Source: Symbiodinium natans (lineage: Eukaryota > Sar > Dinophyceae > Suessiales > Symbiodiniaceae). From it: a stretch of 64,000 bases of DNA. Positions 25,175 through 35,597 of this stretch are shown here, in pieces. Below the pieces are notes generated by a model. That model had not been told where the DNA came from. It made no database searches and was given only the letters and a program-made list of their open reading frames with translations. Numbering within the stretch: the stretch's first letter is position 1; each line of letters begins with the position of its first letter. The position numbers and the translations under genes are program-made. The stretch spans positions 614,501 to 678,500 of the forward strand of contig CAJNDS010001924.1 of assembly GCA_905221605.1 (NCBI GenBank). Reading direction: 5' to 3'.

Positions 25175-25212
25175 CTTTCAACGCACAAAGCACAAAGTCG
25201 TAGAAAGAACAT

Positions 25213-25318
25213 GTGGGGTTTAGGGTTTAGGGTTTAGGGTTTAGGGTTTAGGCTTTAGGGTTTAGGGTTTAGGGTTTAGGGTTTAGGGTTTAGGGTTTAG
25301 GGTTTAGGGTTTAGGGTG
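25213..25318. repeat. TTTAGGG array
   Basis: About 15 units in G-strand orientation. Confidence 0.95.
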
Positions 25319-25427
25319 GCGGTTCACGAAATCAGGGGGTGCCTTATCATAGGGGCCTCACTATAGGGGAATCCTACGATTTGGGGGACTATATTGGGGT
25401 CCCTGACCGTAAAACAAAGCTTATACT

Positions 25428-25485
25428 AACAGTCCTTCATCGGGATTCTAGTACCCCCTATATACAATCCCTATGAAGGACTGTT
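25428..25485. mobile_element. 58-bp foldback element, family B copy 1
   Basis: The 20-bp arms (25428-25447 and 25466-25485) match inversely at 19 of 20 positions, with core AACAGTCCTTCAT. A related copy with diverged arms lies at 57,071-57,126, which makes this a dispersed family rather than a chance hairpin. Confidence 0.6.
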
Positions 25486-25624
25486 CGTAAAAGGGGGGAA
25501 CATCCCGACCTCAAGTCCACAAAGCCAAGCCCTCCAGAACCCGAAAGCCCGCCGCTGCCCGCCTCCTGCAACGCGGCTTTTGGGCCGAGGGTCGGGAGCT
25601 CGCCGTCCACCTGGCGAAGTAGGT

Positions 25625-25710
25625 TTAGGGTTTAGGGTCTAGGGTCTAGGGTTTAGGGTTTAGGGTTTAGGGTTTAGGGTTTAGGGTTTAGGGTTTAGGG
25701 TTTAGGGAAT
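25625..25710. repeat. TTTAGGG/TCTAGGG array
   Basis: About 12 units, starting GAAGTAG|GTTTAGGG. Confidence 0.9.
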
Positions 25711-25987
25711 AGGGCTTAAAGTTTAAAAATTTAGGGCTTCCATAAGTTTGCACGTAGAACCTTTAACGCTCTATTTGCCGGGTGGTTTCCCGGAGTTGAC
25801 ATGCTTTTGTTTTAGAATGGTGGTGAAGATAAATGGACGAGAGAACGAAGAGTTCACGTTTCTCCTCTCTTTACTCTCTTGGTTTTCGGAGGCTTGTTTC
25901 AGAAGGAATTCAGGAAACAGCATTGTATCGAATATGAGGTAGGTAGTCTGTGATTCAATGTTTCGAAAAAGAAGAAGAGCACAACAA

Positions 25988-26078
25988 AGGATATATATAT
26001 ATATATATATATATATTTATTTATTTATGTATTTATTTATGTTTAATTCTTTCTTTATTTATTTATTTATATATAAAG
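25988..26078. repeat. TA microsatellite followed by TTTATTTA run
   Basis: The same architecture as 5958-6085 and 9475-9540: a TATATA run passing into TTTATTTATG units. Confidence 0.85.
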
Positions 26079-26207
26079 GTCTATGCCACTGGGTTTGTTG
26101 TTTAACTTTTTGGGGTATTAATGCTGTCTCGGGGGTCTGATGCATGGCCGAAGTCTGCCGTCAAATGAAGCGTGAAGGTTCAACCCACAAGTTTCTATAA
26201 GCTCCCT

Positions 26208-26308
26208 GAACCCTAAACCCTAAACCCTAAACCCTAAACCCTAAACCCTAAACCCTAAACCCTAAACCCTAAACCCTAAACCCTAAACCCTAAACCCTAA
26301 ACCCTATC
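26208..26308. repeat. CCCTAAA array
   Basis: About 14 perfect units. It is the left member of a convergent pair with 26,435-26,478. Confidence 0.95.
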
Positions 26309-26334
26309 CAAAGTGCTTCAAGAGTTTGAGTGCA

Positions 26335-26434
26335 GGCCTTCGGGTTTCTGAGTGTGGCTACGACTGGGCCTTGACAGTAGTTCGATGCACTTTCTTTCAC
26401 AGGCTGGTCTGCGCTCCAGAATTTCCGGGGGGGT
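26335..26434 (+). CDS. Possible exon between convergent arrays
   Basis: After the acceptor GAGTGCAG the plus strand is open for about 31 codons to the next telomeric array. It includes VSECGYDWALTVVRCTFFHR, a protein-like composition. The minus strand is also open here, so the strand is uncertain. No family was recognised. Confidence 0.3.
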
Positions 26435-26479
26435 TTAGGGTTTAGGGTTTAAGGTTTAGGGTTAAGGGTTTAGGGTTGA

Positions 26480-27050
26480 AAGTGTTGCCAGCAGGAGTCT
26501 GGACTGAGCAGCTTCTGAGGCAAATGAGATAAAGAGAATGCTATTCGAACTCTTATGGTACCAAGGTCAACCGTCGTACGGGGAGGATGGTGCTATTAAG
26601 TAGTTCGTTCTAACTAGTTCTTTTCTGTGCTTTGGGCATGTAGCTTGTTGGGAGCTTAGTAAGGGGAAGCTAACACCCAAGAGCTTTCGGATCTCGGGAC
26701 TGCTGCTTTAAAGCTTCAAGGCAGCAGATTGGTGGCAGCATACCGTGACACTACCAGCATGGGCTATAAAGGGCCTTATATGCCCCCCCAAACCAACCCT
26801 ATCAAGGGCCTTTTGAAGGGGGTTATACCGTACAATAGCCCTTGAAGGTAGAGCATCCTCAAGACTCAACTCTCAGCATCTTGGTAGCCCAGTAACCATA
26901 TTGTAGTATGGGCACCCTTTTTTGGGGGTTGGTTAATTTACAAGGGAACCCCTAACCAAAAAAAAGGTAAAGGGTACCACTGGGTTACCAGAACCCTTCG
27001 TTGTTATTATTAATTAGCCGTGAGATTGAATAGGCAACCCCATGAAACTC
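26480..27050. other. No gene seen; imperfect inverted repeat at 26,881-26,991
   Basis: The outer phrases TTGGTAGCCCAGT (26,881) and ACTGGGTTACCAG (26,979-26,991) are inverted. Between them lie CCCTTTTTTGGGGGTTGG and CCCCTAACCAAAAAAAAGG, which also pair loosely. It may be another short foldback element. The remainder is unique and featureless. Confidence 0.4.
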
Positions 27051-27059
27051 GGGGGATCA

Positions 27060-28375
27060 AGCATTAAGGCCTCGAGGTAGTGCGCGCGAAGGACCAGCCT
27101 GGGGCGAGTTCGGGCGAGCTCGGGGCTTCGGAGGAAGTGAGCTGTTGCAGTGCCCCATCAGTGGAGAAGCTGCTAGGACGAAAGGGGCCGGGGGGATGGG
27201 GGGGAGAGAACATGATGGCCGCCCACATCCCGCCACAATCGCTGGCTTCAGGTGGACCAGTCTTTGAGTCGTCCCCTTGCACCAAGGAAGCAGCACTCGT
27301 AGGCACAAACCTCGCCTAGCCACCCCGCAGACATCGCTTGGGTTTTTTGTGGGTTGAGTTTTGGGCCCTGGTTTGAGCCTTTGCCTAAATACTGTCCACT
27401 GAGGGGTAATGGAGTAGTGACATGGCCACGGCTTAAAGTTCAGGATATTTCCAGTCGGCTTTGGCCTCCGAGCTCAAGGCAGCCTTGGTCGTGGCTTTTG
27501 GGATCCAGATCCATCGAATGTCACGGTCTGCACCCCGCTAGAAGAGCCGCCCCCTCCCCCCCGCCCCCCCGGTTCCGAGGGCCAAGCCGGAGGACGTCGA
27601 CCGACACGTGAGGAGGCAGAATCATGGTAGCCTCAGCAAGCATTCATCCGCTCGTGCTATACAGAAACTACAGCCCGGTCCATGAAAGTGCAATGGCTAA
27701 CAGGCTTCGACGCAGAAGTTCGAGAGCAGGCACAAGACCTAGCAGCGACAAGTCAAACATGAACGGAAGAAGCGGCATCCGTTCTTCCCCAAACCTGGTA
27801 CCGAACAAAAGAGTTAACTCAACCCTCCAACTTTCGAACTCTGCAGGCAACAAACCCCACAGCCAAAACCCAAAGCTCTGAATCCGAAGAGGGTTTCACA
27901 GGCTTGGGGCACAGCTGGTGCTGCGTCGCGCTCGAAGCCCAATGCAGGGTTCCTCCGCAGAACCTGCAGAGTGCTGAAAGCTGCGCACGTGAGGGGAGTG
28001 AAAGGAGGGCGGGGCTGAGAATCGCAGATTTAAGGGTTCAGGATTCATGGAGGGGTCACCACTATCTCCCCTCACAAGGATCAGAGGTCTTGTGCCACGC
28101 CAAAGCTGCACCAAGAACTTGATTCCCGGTCCCAAGCAGAGGGGGTAGAGGCCCCCACCAGCCGATGTGCTCCAATCGACTCTGTCTGCCTTGGTGGTGG
28201 TGGCGGTGGTGGAAGGCACAGGTGCTACTAAGGTCGGAGTGTCGTGCTGGGGGCTATCGGGAGCTCAGGGCTTTCGGTTCAGCATTTTAAGGTTGTTGCG
28301 TTCTGTGCACATCCCTTCCACGGATGTGTCATGAGCAACATCCAAAACCTGAAGTCCGAAACTTCCGAAGCCCAA
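27060..28375. other. Unique DNA, no supported gene
   Basis: Open frames of 60-107 codons occur on both strands, but none shows a recognisable motif or paired splice signals. Any exons here were not recognised. Confidence 0.3.
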
Positions 28376-28379
28376 AGCG

Positions 28380-28403
28380 CACACACACACACACACACAC
28401 CCA

Positions 28404-28451
<48 letters not shown>

Positions 28452-28466
28452 TGCACGCACGCACAC
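28380..28466. repeat. (CA)n followed by (CACG)n microsatellite
   Basis: A run of CA dinucleotides passes into about 15 CACG units. The frames translating as HARTHART are artefacts. Confidence 0.95.
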
Positions 28467-28479
28467 ACAAACTGAGGCT

Positions 28480-30300
28480 CCTACGATGTGGAAAACTGCA
28501 CGTCAGCATGTTCCCCTTCGCGTTCGAGCTTGTGAAGCTTTGGGGAACAGGAGGGCAGCTGGCAAGCCACGGGTTAAGAAGACATTGCACATCGTTGCAT
28601 CGTGGGACAGGCGACCGGCACGTGTGTAGGGGTCTCGTACGCCCCCCACCATAGAACTCTGACATGTCATGAAAACCTAGCACACGATGCGCGCTACGAT
28701 GCATGCTAGGCTGACACCTTGCTGGTCCCGCGCTAGATTTCCTGCGGGATCCAACCAGTCCCCATCTTGAATATGCAGCGGTAATTTAAACAGGGGTTGA
28801 GGACACCACCGCTCTGCAAGCCAAACGTTATGAGGCAGAACATCTTCTCGTTAGGATTCTGCGGGGGCGAGGGGTCACTTGAGTTCTGAGCCTAAACCCT
28901 GTCAAATCCCAAGCATTCTACAAAACCTACAAAACCTTGACAACCAACGAAAACAAAATAGACCTGCACCATAGAAGCAGGCCAGGAAGGTGCAATCCCA
29001 CAATCCGCAGCACATTGATCACGGACCTGTGCAACCCCCTGTCTCCTAATTGGAAGCAGCAGCTCAACACAAATCTCCCTAAACCCTAAACCCCAAACCC
29101 CAAACCCTAAACCCCAAACCCTAAACCTAAACCGAAACCTACCAAAGTTGGATTCTGACTGAACCTTGGCTTGGCGCCTGCATCGAATACCGCAGCAAGC
29201 CGCAGGGACAAATCAGTTGGTGTCGCCGGCCGGGGCTGAAAGAAATGGGCTTTGGGGATTCTAGTTTTTTAGGATTTAGGATTGAGGGCTTAGGGTTTAA
29301 AGGACTGGTGGGTTGGATCCCTGCCCCCTGATACTCACCCACGAGAATCAAAAATCCCCACCCGCAATGTGGGGTTGTCAGATTTTCAGGCAGCCGGTGT
29401 CCCGGCCGGTCGCCTCGCCTGGTCCACCCTGCCCACCCATAGAAACCCCCAAAAAAGTCCCTGCCGAGAATCTTTCCGAGAATCTCATGAGTGCCACGCC
29501 TAGATCAAGCCCGCAAAGAGTCTCGCCGAGCTATCGCTGGAGTGCCCCCCCCCCCCCCCCCCCCCGAGTATTTGGAGAGTACCATTCTTCGCAAAAGCCC
29601 ACAAAAGTCCCGCCGAGTACCCTGGAGCCCCAGCCCTGTCCCTGGACTGCCCCCAGAGGCCACAAAGAATCCCTTGGCCCCAGCCCAAAGATCCCAAGAG
29701 CATTTGCCAAGAGACCTGCCGAGTATCCTTGGAGCACCCACTTCTAGAGGAGCCGGCAGAGGCCCGCCCAGTTTCCCTAAAGTGGGCTCCCAGCGGGGCA
29801 AGGCTCAGGGGATAAGGTTTCCGTTTTGGGTTGCAGGTTTAGGGTATAGCATAGGGGTTGCGCACAGAAGAAGACCTAATTGAAAACACTTTCCGGCCGG
29901 AACGACTTCTGGACTGGGCGGAGGGGGTTTCGCCTTAGGGGAAGCGCAGCGCATATGTTGCTTAGATGTTTACAGCTTTCGGGGGGGGGGGGGGGGGCTG
30001 AAATTTGTTTGCTTCTTGTTTTTTTTTTTTTTTTTTTTTTGGGGGGGGGTCTGGCTCTGCGTTGAATGAGCCTGACTGATGATTTGTGCATGCTACGATG
30101 TAGTACCCTAGACTACATGTCTAAGATGCAAGTAAGAGCGCAAACTGACTTGCAACCTCCTTCGGCAGAAGACTTGAAGCTGCAATGGGGGGGGGGGGGA
30201 CGTTCTGATTGTTGCGTCGGTCCGCATTCTCACAGATTCTCACCCGTCTCATGCCCATACAAGTGCTCTTCACAACACATGCCAATTGCGTGCCGCAAGC
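28480..30300. other. Gene-poor region with short CCCTAAA array and homopolymers
   Basis: CCCTAAA/CCCCAAA units lie at 29,080-29,130. A poly-C tract (29,547-29,566), poly-G tracts (29,980-29,997, 30,187-30,199) and a poly-T run (30,020-30,041) punctuate the sequence. Around 29,460-29,770 the phrase GAGTAYCYTGGAGCMCC recurs loosely. No exon was supported. Confidence 0.4.
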
Positions 30301-30307
30301 CCCCACC

Positions 30308-30530
30308 CTAACCCTAAACCCTATAAACCCTATAAACCCTATAAACCCTATAAACTCTATAAACCCTATAAACCCTATAAACCCTATAAACCCTATAAAC
30401 CCTATAAACCCTATAAACCCTATAAACCCTATAAACCCTATAAACCCTATAAACCCTCTAAACCCTCTAAACCCTCTAAACCCTATAAACCCTATAAACC
30501 CTATAAACCCTGTAAACCCTCTAAACCCTA
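30308..30530. repeat. CCCTATAAA nonamer array
   Basis: About 25 copies of the 9-bp unit CCCTATAAA, with a subset of CCCTCTAAA, form another uniform telomere-like variant array. The repeated frames (Tyr-Lys-Pro and Ile-Asn-Pro) are artefacts. Confidence 0.95.
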
Positions 30531-30727
30531 TAATCCTTATACCCTCAACCCTCTTTCACATACACTCAAGATCGCCATGCAGTTGCTGCCGCTAATTGCA
30601 CTTCGAAAGCCTTAGGCCCAAAAGCTGTTTAACTTCAAAACCTGGGCCCTAGGTCATCAACATCCCTTTGCTCCAAAGCATCCTAGAGCATCCCAAAGAA
30701 CCCCAAAGCCCTAAATCTGTTCACATC

Positions 30728-30940
30728 GGTTTAGGGTTTAGGGTTTAGGGTTTAGGGTTTAGGGTTTAGGGTTTAGGGTTTAGGGTTTAGGGTTTAGGGT
30801 TGAGGGCATTTTAGCTGCTCACTGCTTCAGCGCCTGCTCCGGAAGGGCATCCGGCAGAGGCCTTTCCCCAAGGCTCGCAGCTTTCGCTCTCAGGGCTTCC
30901 CTAAACCCTAAACCCTAAACCCTAAACCCTAAACCCTAAG
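30728..30940. repeat. TTTAGGG array (30,728-30,800) and CCCTAAA array (30,900-30,940)
   Basis: This pair is in the order G-strand then C-strand. The 100-bp spacer is open on the plus strand after a CTTCAG acceptor (RLLRKGIRQRPFPK), but support is thin. Confidence 0.85.
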
Positions 30941-31083
30941 GGGCCGAGACTTCTGAACCAGCTTCGCCTGAGGCCATAGCTCTCACAACTCGGGGGTCCG
31001 GTGGCCTTGCTACGGTTTGTTGCTGCAGAGCTGAATACTAACTAGCTACATCTAGTTAGGTTCAGGTACTTAGTCTTCCGGGC

Positions 31084-31386
31084 TTAAGCTACGGACCTCT
31101 TTTTTGTGGGCTCCCGAGGCCGCTCGCATTCCAGCCATTCCGATCCCAAAGCGCGATGGCGGCTAATGGTGGCTGTTGATACCCAGGCCGTCAGAAACGC
31201 AAAAAAATCAAGAACGATTCCACCCAAAACCGTACGGATCGTGGTGAAAGAACAAGCCTGGCCCGTCAATGCTAGAACTGCCTTCTGCAAGCCAATCTGC
31301 AAGCCCTCCTTCCTAAGTTCGATTGGTTGCAAAATCAGAAGAAGCCAGGTGCCCGGCGTGTGAGGGTACCATTCCAACGCCAACAT
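31084..31386 (-). CDS. Hydrophobic open frame, possible exon
   Basis: A 100-codon frame contains two hydrophobic stretches (TWLLLILQPIEL and TVLGGIVLDFFAFLTAWV) that could be membrane segments, followed by a basic, polar end. It is longer than most chance frames here. No family was recognised and splice borders are not evident. Confidence 0.25.
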   Translation of the reverse strand: MLALEWYPHTPGTWLLLILQPIELRKEGLQIGLQKAVLALTGQACSFTTIRTVLGGIVLDFFAFLTAWVSTATISRHRALGSEWLECERPREPTKKRSVA

Positions 31387-32029
31387 GATGTTGGCGAAGG
31401 GCTCAAACTCCAGCTATTACAGTGTCTTGTGTCGAGGGTGGCTGGTGTAAGAGGCTCGCGCCCACCCAATAGCAAATACCACTTGGTACAATCCTATCTT
31501 TGTACAGTCATTGACTGGGATGAACCAACTCAGAAAGCAGACTGTGAGCCATGCGCGTCGGGCTTCAAAGTCAGTCGGTGTGCAGGGCTCAGCTTGCCAT
31601 CCTCGTGTTTGAAGCTTCAAGCCCCAATGAGTAACCCGACGACGACGGCGACAGTCGAACTTCTAACTTCTAGCTTCTGGCTTCTGGCTTCTAGCTTCTG
31701 ACATCTAACTTTCTACTTTTCCTTCTCCTTCTACTTCTACCTTCTACTTCTCCTTCTACTTCTACTACTTCCACTTCCATTTCCCCTACCCGCCGTAGAC
31801 GGGTTCAAACGCGCCGTCAACCGCAGATCGCGGACCGCGACGGTTGTTGACGCTCAGCGATTCGCAGTCGGGCAGCGCGTTGCAACCAGTTCTGTTTAGA
31901 TCCAAAATTGCAAACGACCTGCCTTGCACAGACTTGGGCGCCAGGCAAAAAGTTTAAAATTGAGGGCTTAGGGTACGCCACTTCACCGACTCGAGCGTTC
32001 ACCCTTGGTCAACCCTTCTCCTCGCCTCC

Positions 32030-32103
32030 TACCCTAAACCCGAAACCCGAAACCCTAAACCCTAAGCCCTAAACCCTAAGCCCTAAACCCTAAACCCCCA
32101 AAG
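32030..32103. repeat. CCCTAAA array with CCCGAAA/CCCTAAG variants
   Basis: About nine units, ending AACCCCCAAAG, which could act as the acceptor for the exon starting at 32,104. Confidence 0.9.
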
Positions 32104-32197
32104 AAGAGCATGCCTGGAGTGCCCACCCCCAGCAACTTAAGTGCAGAGTCCCGCCACAAAATCCTGCTGCGAAGTATGCTCCCCGATTCGGGACTTC
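32104..32197 (+). CDS. Exon of an unidentified protein between convergent arrays
   Basis: This 94-nt open segment (31 codons plus 1 nt) includes VPTPSNLSAESRHKILLRSM and ends at a consensus donor, CTTC|GTAAGT. The acceptor would be the end of the CCCTAAA array (CCAAAG|AAG). The composition is strongly protein-like. A TTTAGGG array starts 20 nt after the donor. No family was recognised. Confidence 0.5.
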
Positions 32198-32216
32198 GTA
32201 AGTTCTAGGGCCCTGT

Positions 32217-32245
32217 TTAGGGTTTAGGGTTTAGGGTTTAGGGTT
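32217..32245. repeat. Short TTTAGGG array
   Basis: Four units. It is the right member of a pair with 32,030-32,103. Confidence 0.9.
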
Positions 32246-32734
32246 ACAGGGTGGGGCACATCGACCCGACAGCGGACTTGTTAGACTTTAAGGACAACAT
32301 GGCCGTCATCGTGTGACGCGACGATCCGCATGCGCAACATGGAAACCTACGATCCTCAAGACGAAAACCCTGAAAAAGACCCAAAGCCAAGGGCCAGTCA
32401 TGGACATCAGCACAGCAACCATGCCCAAGCTGCTGTAACAATTGCACTGGGCACTGTGGTACCGTAGCGACAAACAGTTGCTGCAGTTTTGCCATGAACA
32501 TGATCGTTTCAGCAGCTGTCACCCGCATTTTTGGTATGATCCCATGGGGCGCGCGCACTCTAGCACCCTTCCTTCCCCCCACCCGTCTTCTTTTGCCACA
32601 AGTGCGGCTAGGGGCTCGCAGCCTCTTGCAGCAACCTCAGTGAAAGTCGCACTGTTCGAGTCTCAAAGTCCGCCACATCAAGGTATGGAAAACGCCATAA
32701 GAGGAGCCATGCAGGCAGGCAAGGTCGAAGGGCC

Positions 32735-32831
32735 CTAAACCCTAAACCCTAAACCCTGAACCCTGAACCCTGAACCCTAAACCCTAAACCCTAAACCCTA
32801 AACCCTAAACCCTAAACCCTAAACCCTAAAC
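32735..32831. repeat. CCCTAAA array with CCCTGAA variants
   Basis: About 13 units. On the minus strand it begins CCCCG|GTTTAGGG, a potential donor. Confidence 0.95.
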
Positions 32832-32906
32832 CGGGGCCCCGAGCCGTTCGGGCTCCACGGCTTCCACCAGCTTGTCAGGTGCCCGGTGGTTCGACCTCGT
32901 ACCGTG
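32832..32906 (-). CDS. Possible exon between convergent arrays
   Basis: On the minus strand 25 codons are open between acceptor TTATTAG|CAC and donor CCCCG|GTTTAGGG. They include RAPDKLVEAVEPERLGAP. The plus strand is also open, so strand assignment is tentative. No family was recognised. Confidence 0.35.
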
Positions 32907-32915
32907 CTAATAAAA

Positions 32916-33045
32916 ATAGGGGCCTGAATAATTACAACAGGGCTTAGGGTTTAGGGTTTAGGGTTTAGGGTTTGGGGTTTAGGGTTTAGGGTTTAGGGTT
33001 AAGGGACCCTAAGGGAATACTATTAGTAATTATTCAGACCCCTAT
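32916..33045. mobile_element. MITE family A, copy 1, containing a telomeric array
   Basis: The inverted termini ATAGGGGCCTGAATAATTAC (32916-32935) and its inverse (33026-33045) match at 19 of 20 positions. Inside lies a TTTAGGG array (32,943-33,000). Related copies are at 54,426-54,538, 57,274-57,370 and, in reverse, 41,321-41,405. Those have a short GGGTTTTGGGGG motif where this copy has the array. Confidence 0.65.
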
Positions 33046-33129
33046 ACTACAGTATCTGGTGGTCTTCCCAAATTAGGGGTACCTTACTTGGGGTCCCTAT
33101 TTGGGGTTTAGGGATATGAGGGGTACTTT

Positions 33130-33720
33130 CTTGGGGCCCTCACTATAAGGGAATCCTACTATTTGGGGTCGATTTTAGGTGCCCCTCTTTTCGTAAACCT
33201 CCATGTTGCAGTACGTATGGTAATGGGTGGTTATACCTGCAACTCCAGTTGTCGTTGGTTTTTGGTTCCACCTGCTTTTTTGGGAGGGGGCAGATTCCGA
33301 TTTAACAGGCGTGCTCGGTTTTTACGGGCGTGGTCTGGGAGAGTCTGGGCTTGGGGGGGTTGGGGAACCTCGAAGGCACAATGAACCCGGCCTTGAACCT
33401 GAAGCTACAAGACCGCAGAACAAGCCCGGAAGAGGTAACCCCCGAGGGCCTATCCCTCAATCCAATAAAACAAAGATCAGAAACCCAACGCCGCTCAAGG
33501 CCGATAAGCCCTGCATTCCAGCCGAAACGCGGAGCCCCCCACACTCCAAAACACATAGACCCTGCCCCAATCTCTAAAACAAAAAAAGCACGAAGCCCTC
33601 GAACCCCAAACCCTCGACGTCCCAAAAGTACTGAATCGCAGATCCCTGAAAGCCCCCCAAAAGCCCAAAACCCTGACGGCTGAGTTTCCAAAGCCAGAAG
33701 CACAGATCCCAAGCTTTGCA
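33130..33720. other. Unique and repeat-derived DNA, 139-codon minus frame rejected
   Basis: The segment at 33,130-33,180 (GGAATCCTACTATTTGGGG) recurs at 25,345-25,400. The minus-strand frame 33,302-33,721 reads as Gly/Phe/Leu-rich translation of GGGTTTTGGG-like DNA. No supported exon. Confidence 0.35.
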
Positions 33721-33736
33721 AACCCTTAGAATGCCA

Positions 33737-33812
33737 CCTGAAGTAGGGTTTAGGGTTTAGGGTTTAGGGTTCAGGGTTTAGGGTTTAGGGTTTAGGCTCA
33801 GAACCCTGAAGT
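33737..33812. repeat. TTTAGGG array flanked by an 8-bp direct repeat
   Basis: CCTGAAGT occurs at 33737-33744 and 33805-33812, immediately flanking eight telomeric units. The array lies next to a PPR-like exon on the minus strand. The duplication looks like a target-site duplication or repaired staggered break. Confidence 0.7.
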
Positions 33813-33857
33813 CCAAGTCTTGCGCCACGTGCTCATGCGGCTCAGCCAGCGCCTTGC
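33805..33857 (-). CDS. PPR second-half exon fragment
   Basis: Acceptor GACTTGGAG|GCA opens a 53-nt segment encoding ARRWLSRMSTWRKTWTS. It resembles the C-terminal half of a PPR motif (A-x-x-W-x-x-R-M) as seen in exon 51,655-51,709. The exon ends beside the telomeric array at 33,745. A first-half partner was not found nearby, so it may be part of a larger gene or a remnant. Confidence 0.4.
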
Positions 33858-33894
33858 CTCCAAGTCAACAAACTCCGGACAAGCAATTGCGGGG

Positions 33895-33975
33895 TTTAGG
33901 GCTTAGGGTTTAGGATTTGAGGTTTAGGGTTTAGTGTTTAGGGTTTAGGTTTTAGGGTTTAGGGTTTAGGGTAGC
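33895..33975. repeat. TTTAGGG array with variants
   Basis: About 11 units, several altered (TTTAGGC, TTTAGGA, TTTAGTG). Confidence 0.9.
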
Positions 33976-34552
33976 AAGGATCTGCGCAAAAGACTTCTAC
34001 AGCAGATCGGCGTTGAGTCTTCCAAATTTCAACCATGCTGTGGAGTTTCAGAAGTTTGGACAAACATGCCAAGGCGTGTTTAGGTTTGGTCCTTGGAGTA
34101 GGGCTACTTAGCCGTTAGCCATTTTTTGGGTAGGATTAGCTGTCATTCCCGAACCCTAAACTCTAAACCCTAAACCCTAAGTTATCAAGTTCCTGGCCTC
34201 GTCCAAGTCTCCGTGATCCAGGTAGCTCTGCACAAGCCTTGGCAACGCACGGGGAGGCGCCGGCCGGCTGCCACAAAAGCTCCGAAAGCGTGCAGCGCTG
34301 TGATTGCGCAAAGGCGCCGACTTGTTATTATTCAGAGTATTATTGGTACTGCCAGGTTAAACCCTGATCTCTAAAATGCCGATATTTTCTCATGGCGTAA
34401 AGGCGGCTCTGGCGACAACAAAGCATCTTTCCTCCCATTTACGAGGAGTGAAGGTGCAAGCGGGCTTGCGACTTGAGACTTCTGAGCTTTGGAAGGGGTT
34501 GACAAGCAGGGTTTGACCGGGTAATGTGTATGTGGCCCAGTACCAAAGCACG

Positions 34553-34650
34553 ATGTAATAATATTACAATAATAACAATTGTAATCATAATGGGAAGAAT
34601 AATCGTAATAACAGTAATAGTAGTAATAATAATTCTCGTAATCATGAATC
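34553..34650. repeat. AAT/AGT trinucleotide-rich microsatellite
   Basis: AATAATATTACAATAATAAC passes into GTAATAGTAGTAATAATAAT. A related segment lies at 48,553-48,622. Tyr- and Ile-rich frames are artefacts. Confidence 0.8.
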
Positions 34651-34784
34651 ATTCATAGGAGTCAAGCGTGGCCGAGTTGATCGGATCTCCGAGGTCCGAA
34701 ACAGGTAAGACCGCGGCGCAGTGTAACATCGAGCCTGGGGCTCGACACCTTCACCTTTGCCATCGAAGTGTCAAGAGGATCTTT

Positions 34785-34862
34785 GGGGTTTAGGGTTTAT
34801 AGGGTTAGAGGGTTTAGGGTTTAGGGTTTAGGGTTTGGGGTTTAGGGTTTAGGGTTTAGGGT
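34785..34862. repeat. TTTAGGG array
   Basis: About nine units including TTTATAGGG and TTTGGGG variants. Confidence 0.9.
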
Positions 34863-35373
34863 GAGGGAATACCCACAAGGCCTGTCTGCACAGGCTTTAG
34901 GAGGTGACGAAGGAATGGCGCCTAACACCCAGTGGCTCGCGTAGTAACCGCTATAAACTGCGAGACCTTGAAGTTCAAAGACTCGAGCAAGCACCCGCAG
35001 TTCCCCCACAGACAACATCCTCAAACCCTCGGCCCCAAACAGACCCCGCAATGCTGAATTCCCGGCAGCTCATCAAGCTGCAAATTCTACAGCCTACAAG
35101 CTTCAAACACCTGAAGTCATATCATAAATCATTTCAGACTGCCGGCGGACACTCGCTACATTGGTTGTGGTACTTGAGTTCATGCTTTCACCTTCCGCGG
35201 CCAAGGAGCAGTATCTGACACTGACATATTTCGTCTAGCGGGCCAAGCGACTGTTGCTAGGCCTGAAACACCCAAATTCTCGACCTGTGACCCACATCCA
35301 AACCCTACATGCAAAAGCATACTCCCCAAACATCGCAACAATGAGGAACAAGTAATTCCAAAAAAACACATAC

Positions 35374-35451
35374 CAAAGAAAAAAATCCTTCGCTGGGAGC
35401 CCCACCGACCATCTGTGTGAGCCACTCCTCCGCACCCTGCAAGTCACCAGC
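35374..35451 (-). CDS. PPR-like exon
   Basis: A 78-nt segment from acceptor CCTCGAG to donor TTTG|GTATGT encodes AGDLQGAEEWLTQMVGGAPS. The core A-G-D-L-x-G-A-E-E-W-L-x-Q-M matches the middle of a PPR motif. It lies on the same strand as the PPR exons at 40-52 kb. No adjacent half-motif was found. Confidence 0.45.
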
Positions 35452-35597
35452 CTCGAGGGGTCGGCTTGCGAAGGTCGGCTCGGGCTTTCGGCAGCTGAGG
35501 GGGCGGCACAAATTAGAGCAAGATTTCGGGGGGTGCTTCTTGTAGAACTCGAAAGGGTCCATAAGGGAATCTCATTAGGCCACTAGAAATTCCACCC

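Noticed and set aside
30209-30615. Tyr-Lys-Pro and Ile-Asn-Pro repeat proteins (109-128 codons)
   Set aside because: Translation of the CCCTATAAA nonamer array, whose unit length keeps frames open.
33302-33721. 139-codon minus-strand frame
   Set aside because: Gly/Phe/Leu/Arg-rich composition reflects GGGTTTTGGG-like degenerate telomeric DNA rather than protein.
34660-34745. tRNA-like segment (GTGGCCGAGTTG box A and GGCTCGACACC box B)
   Set aside because: The promoter-box-like motifs are present, but no acceptor stem or T stem can be paired, so it is at most a degenerate tRNA-derived fragment.
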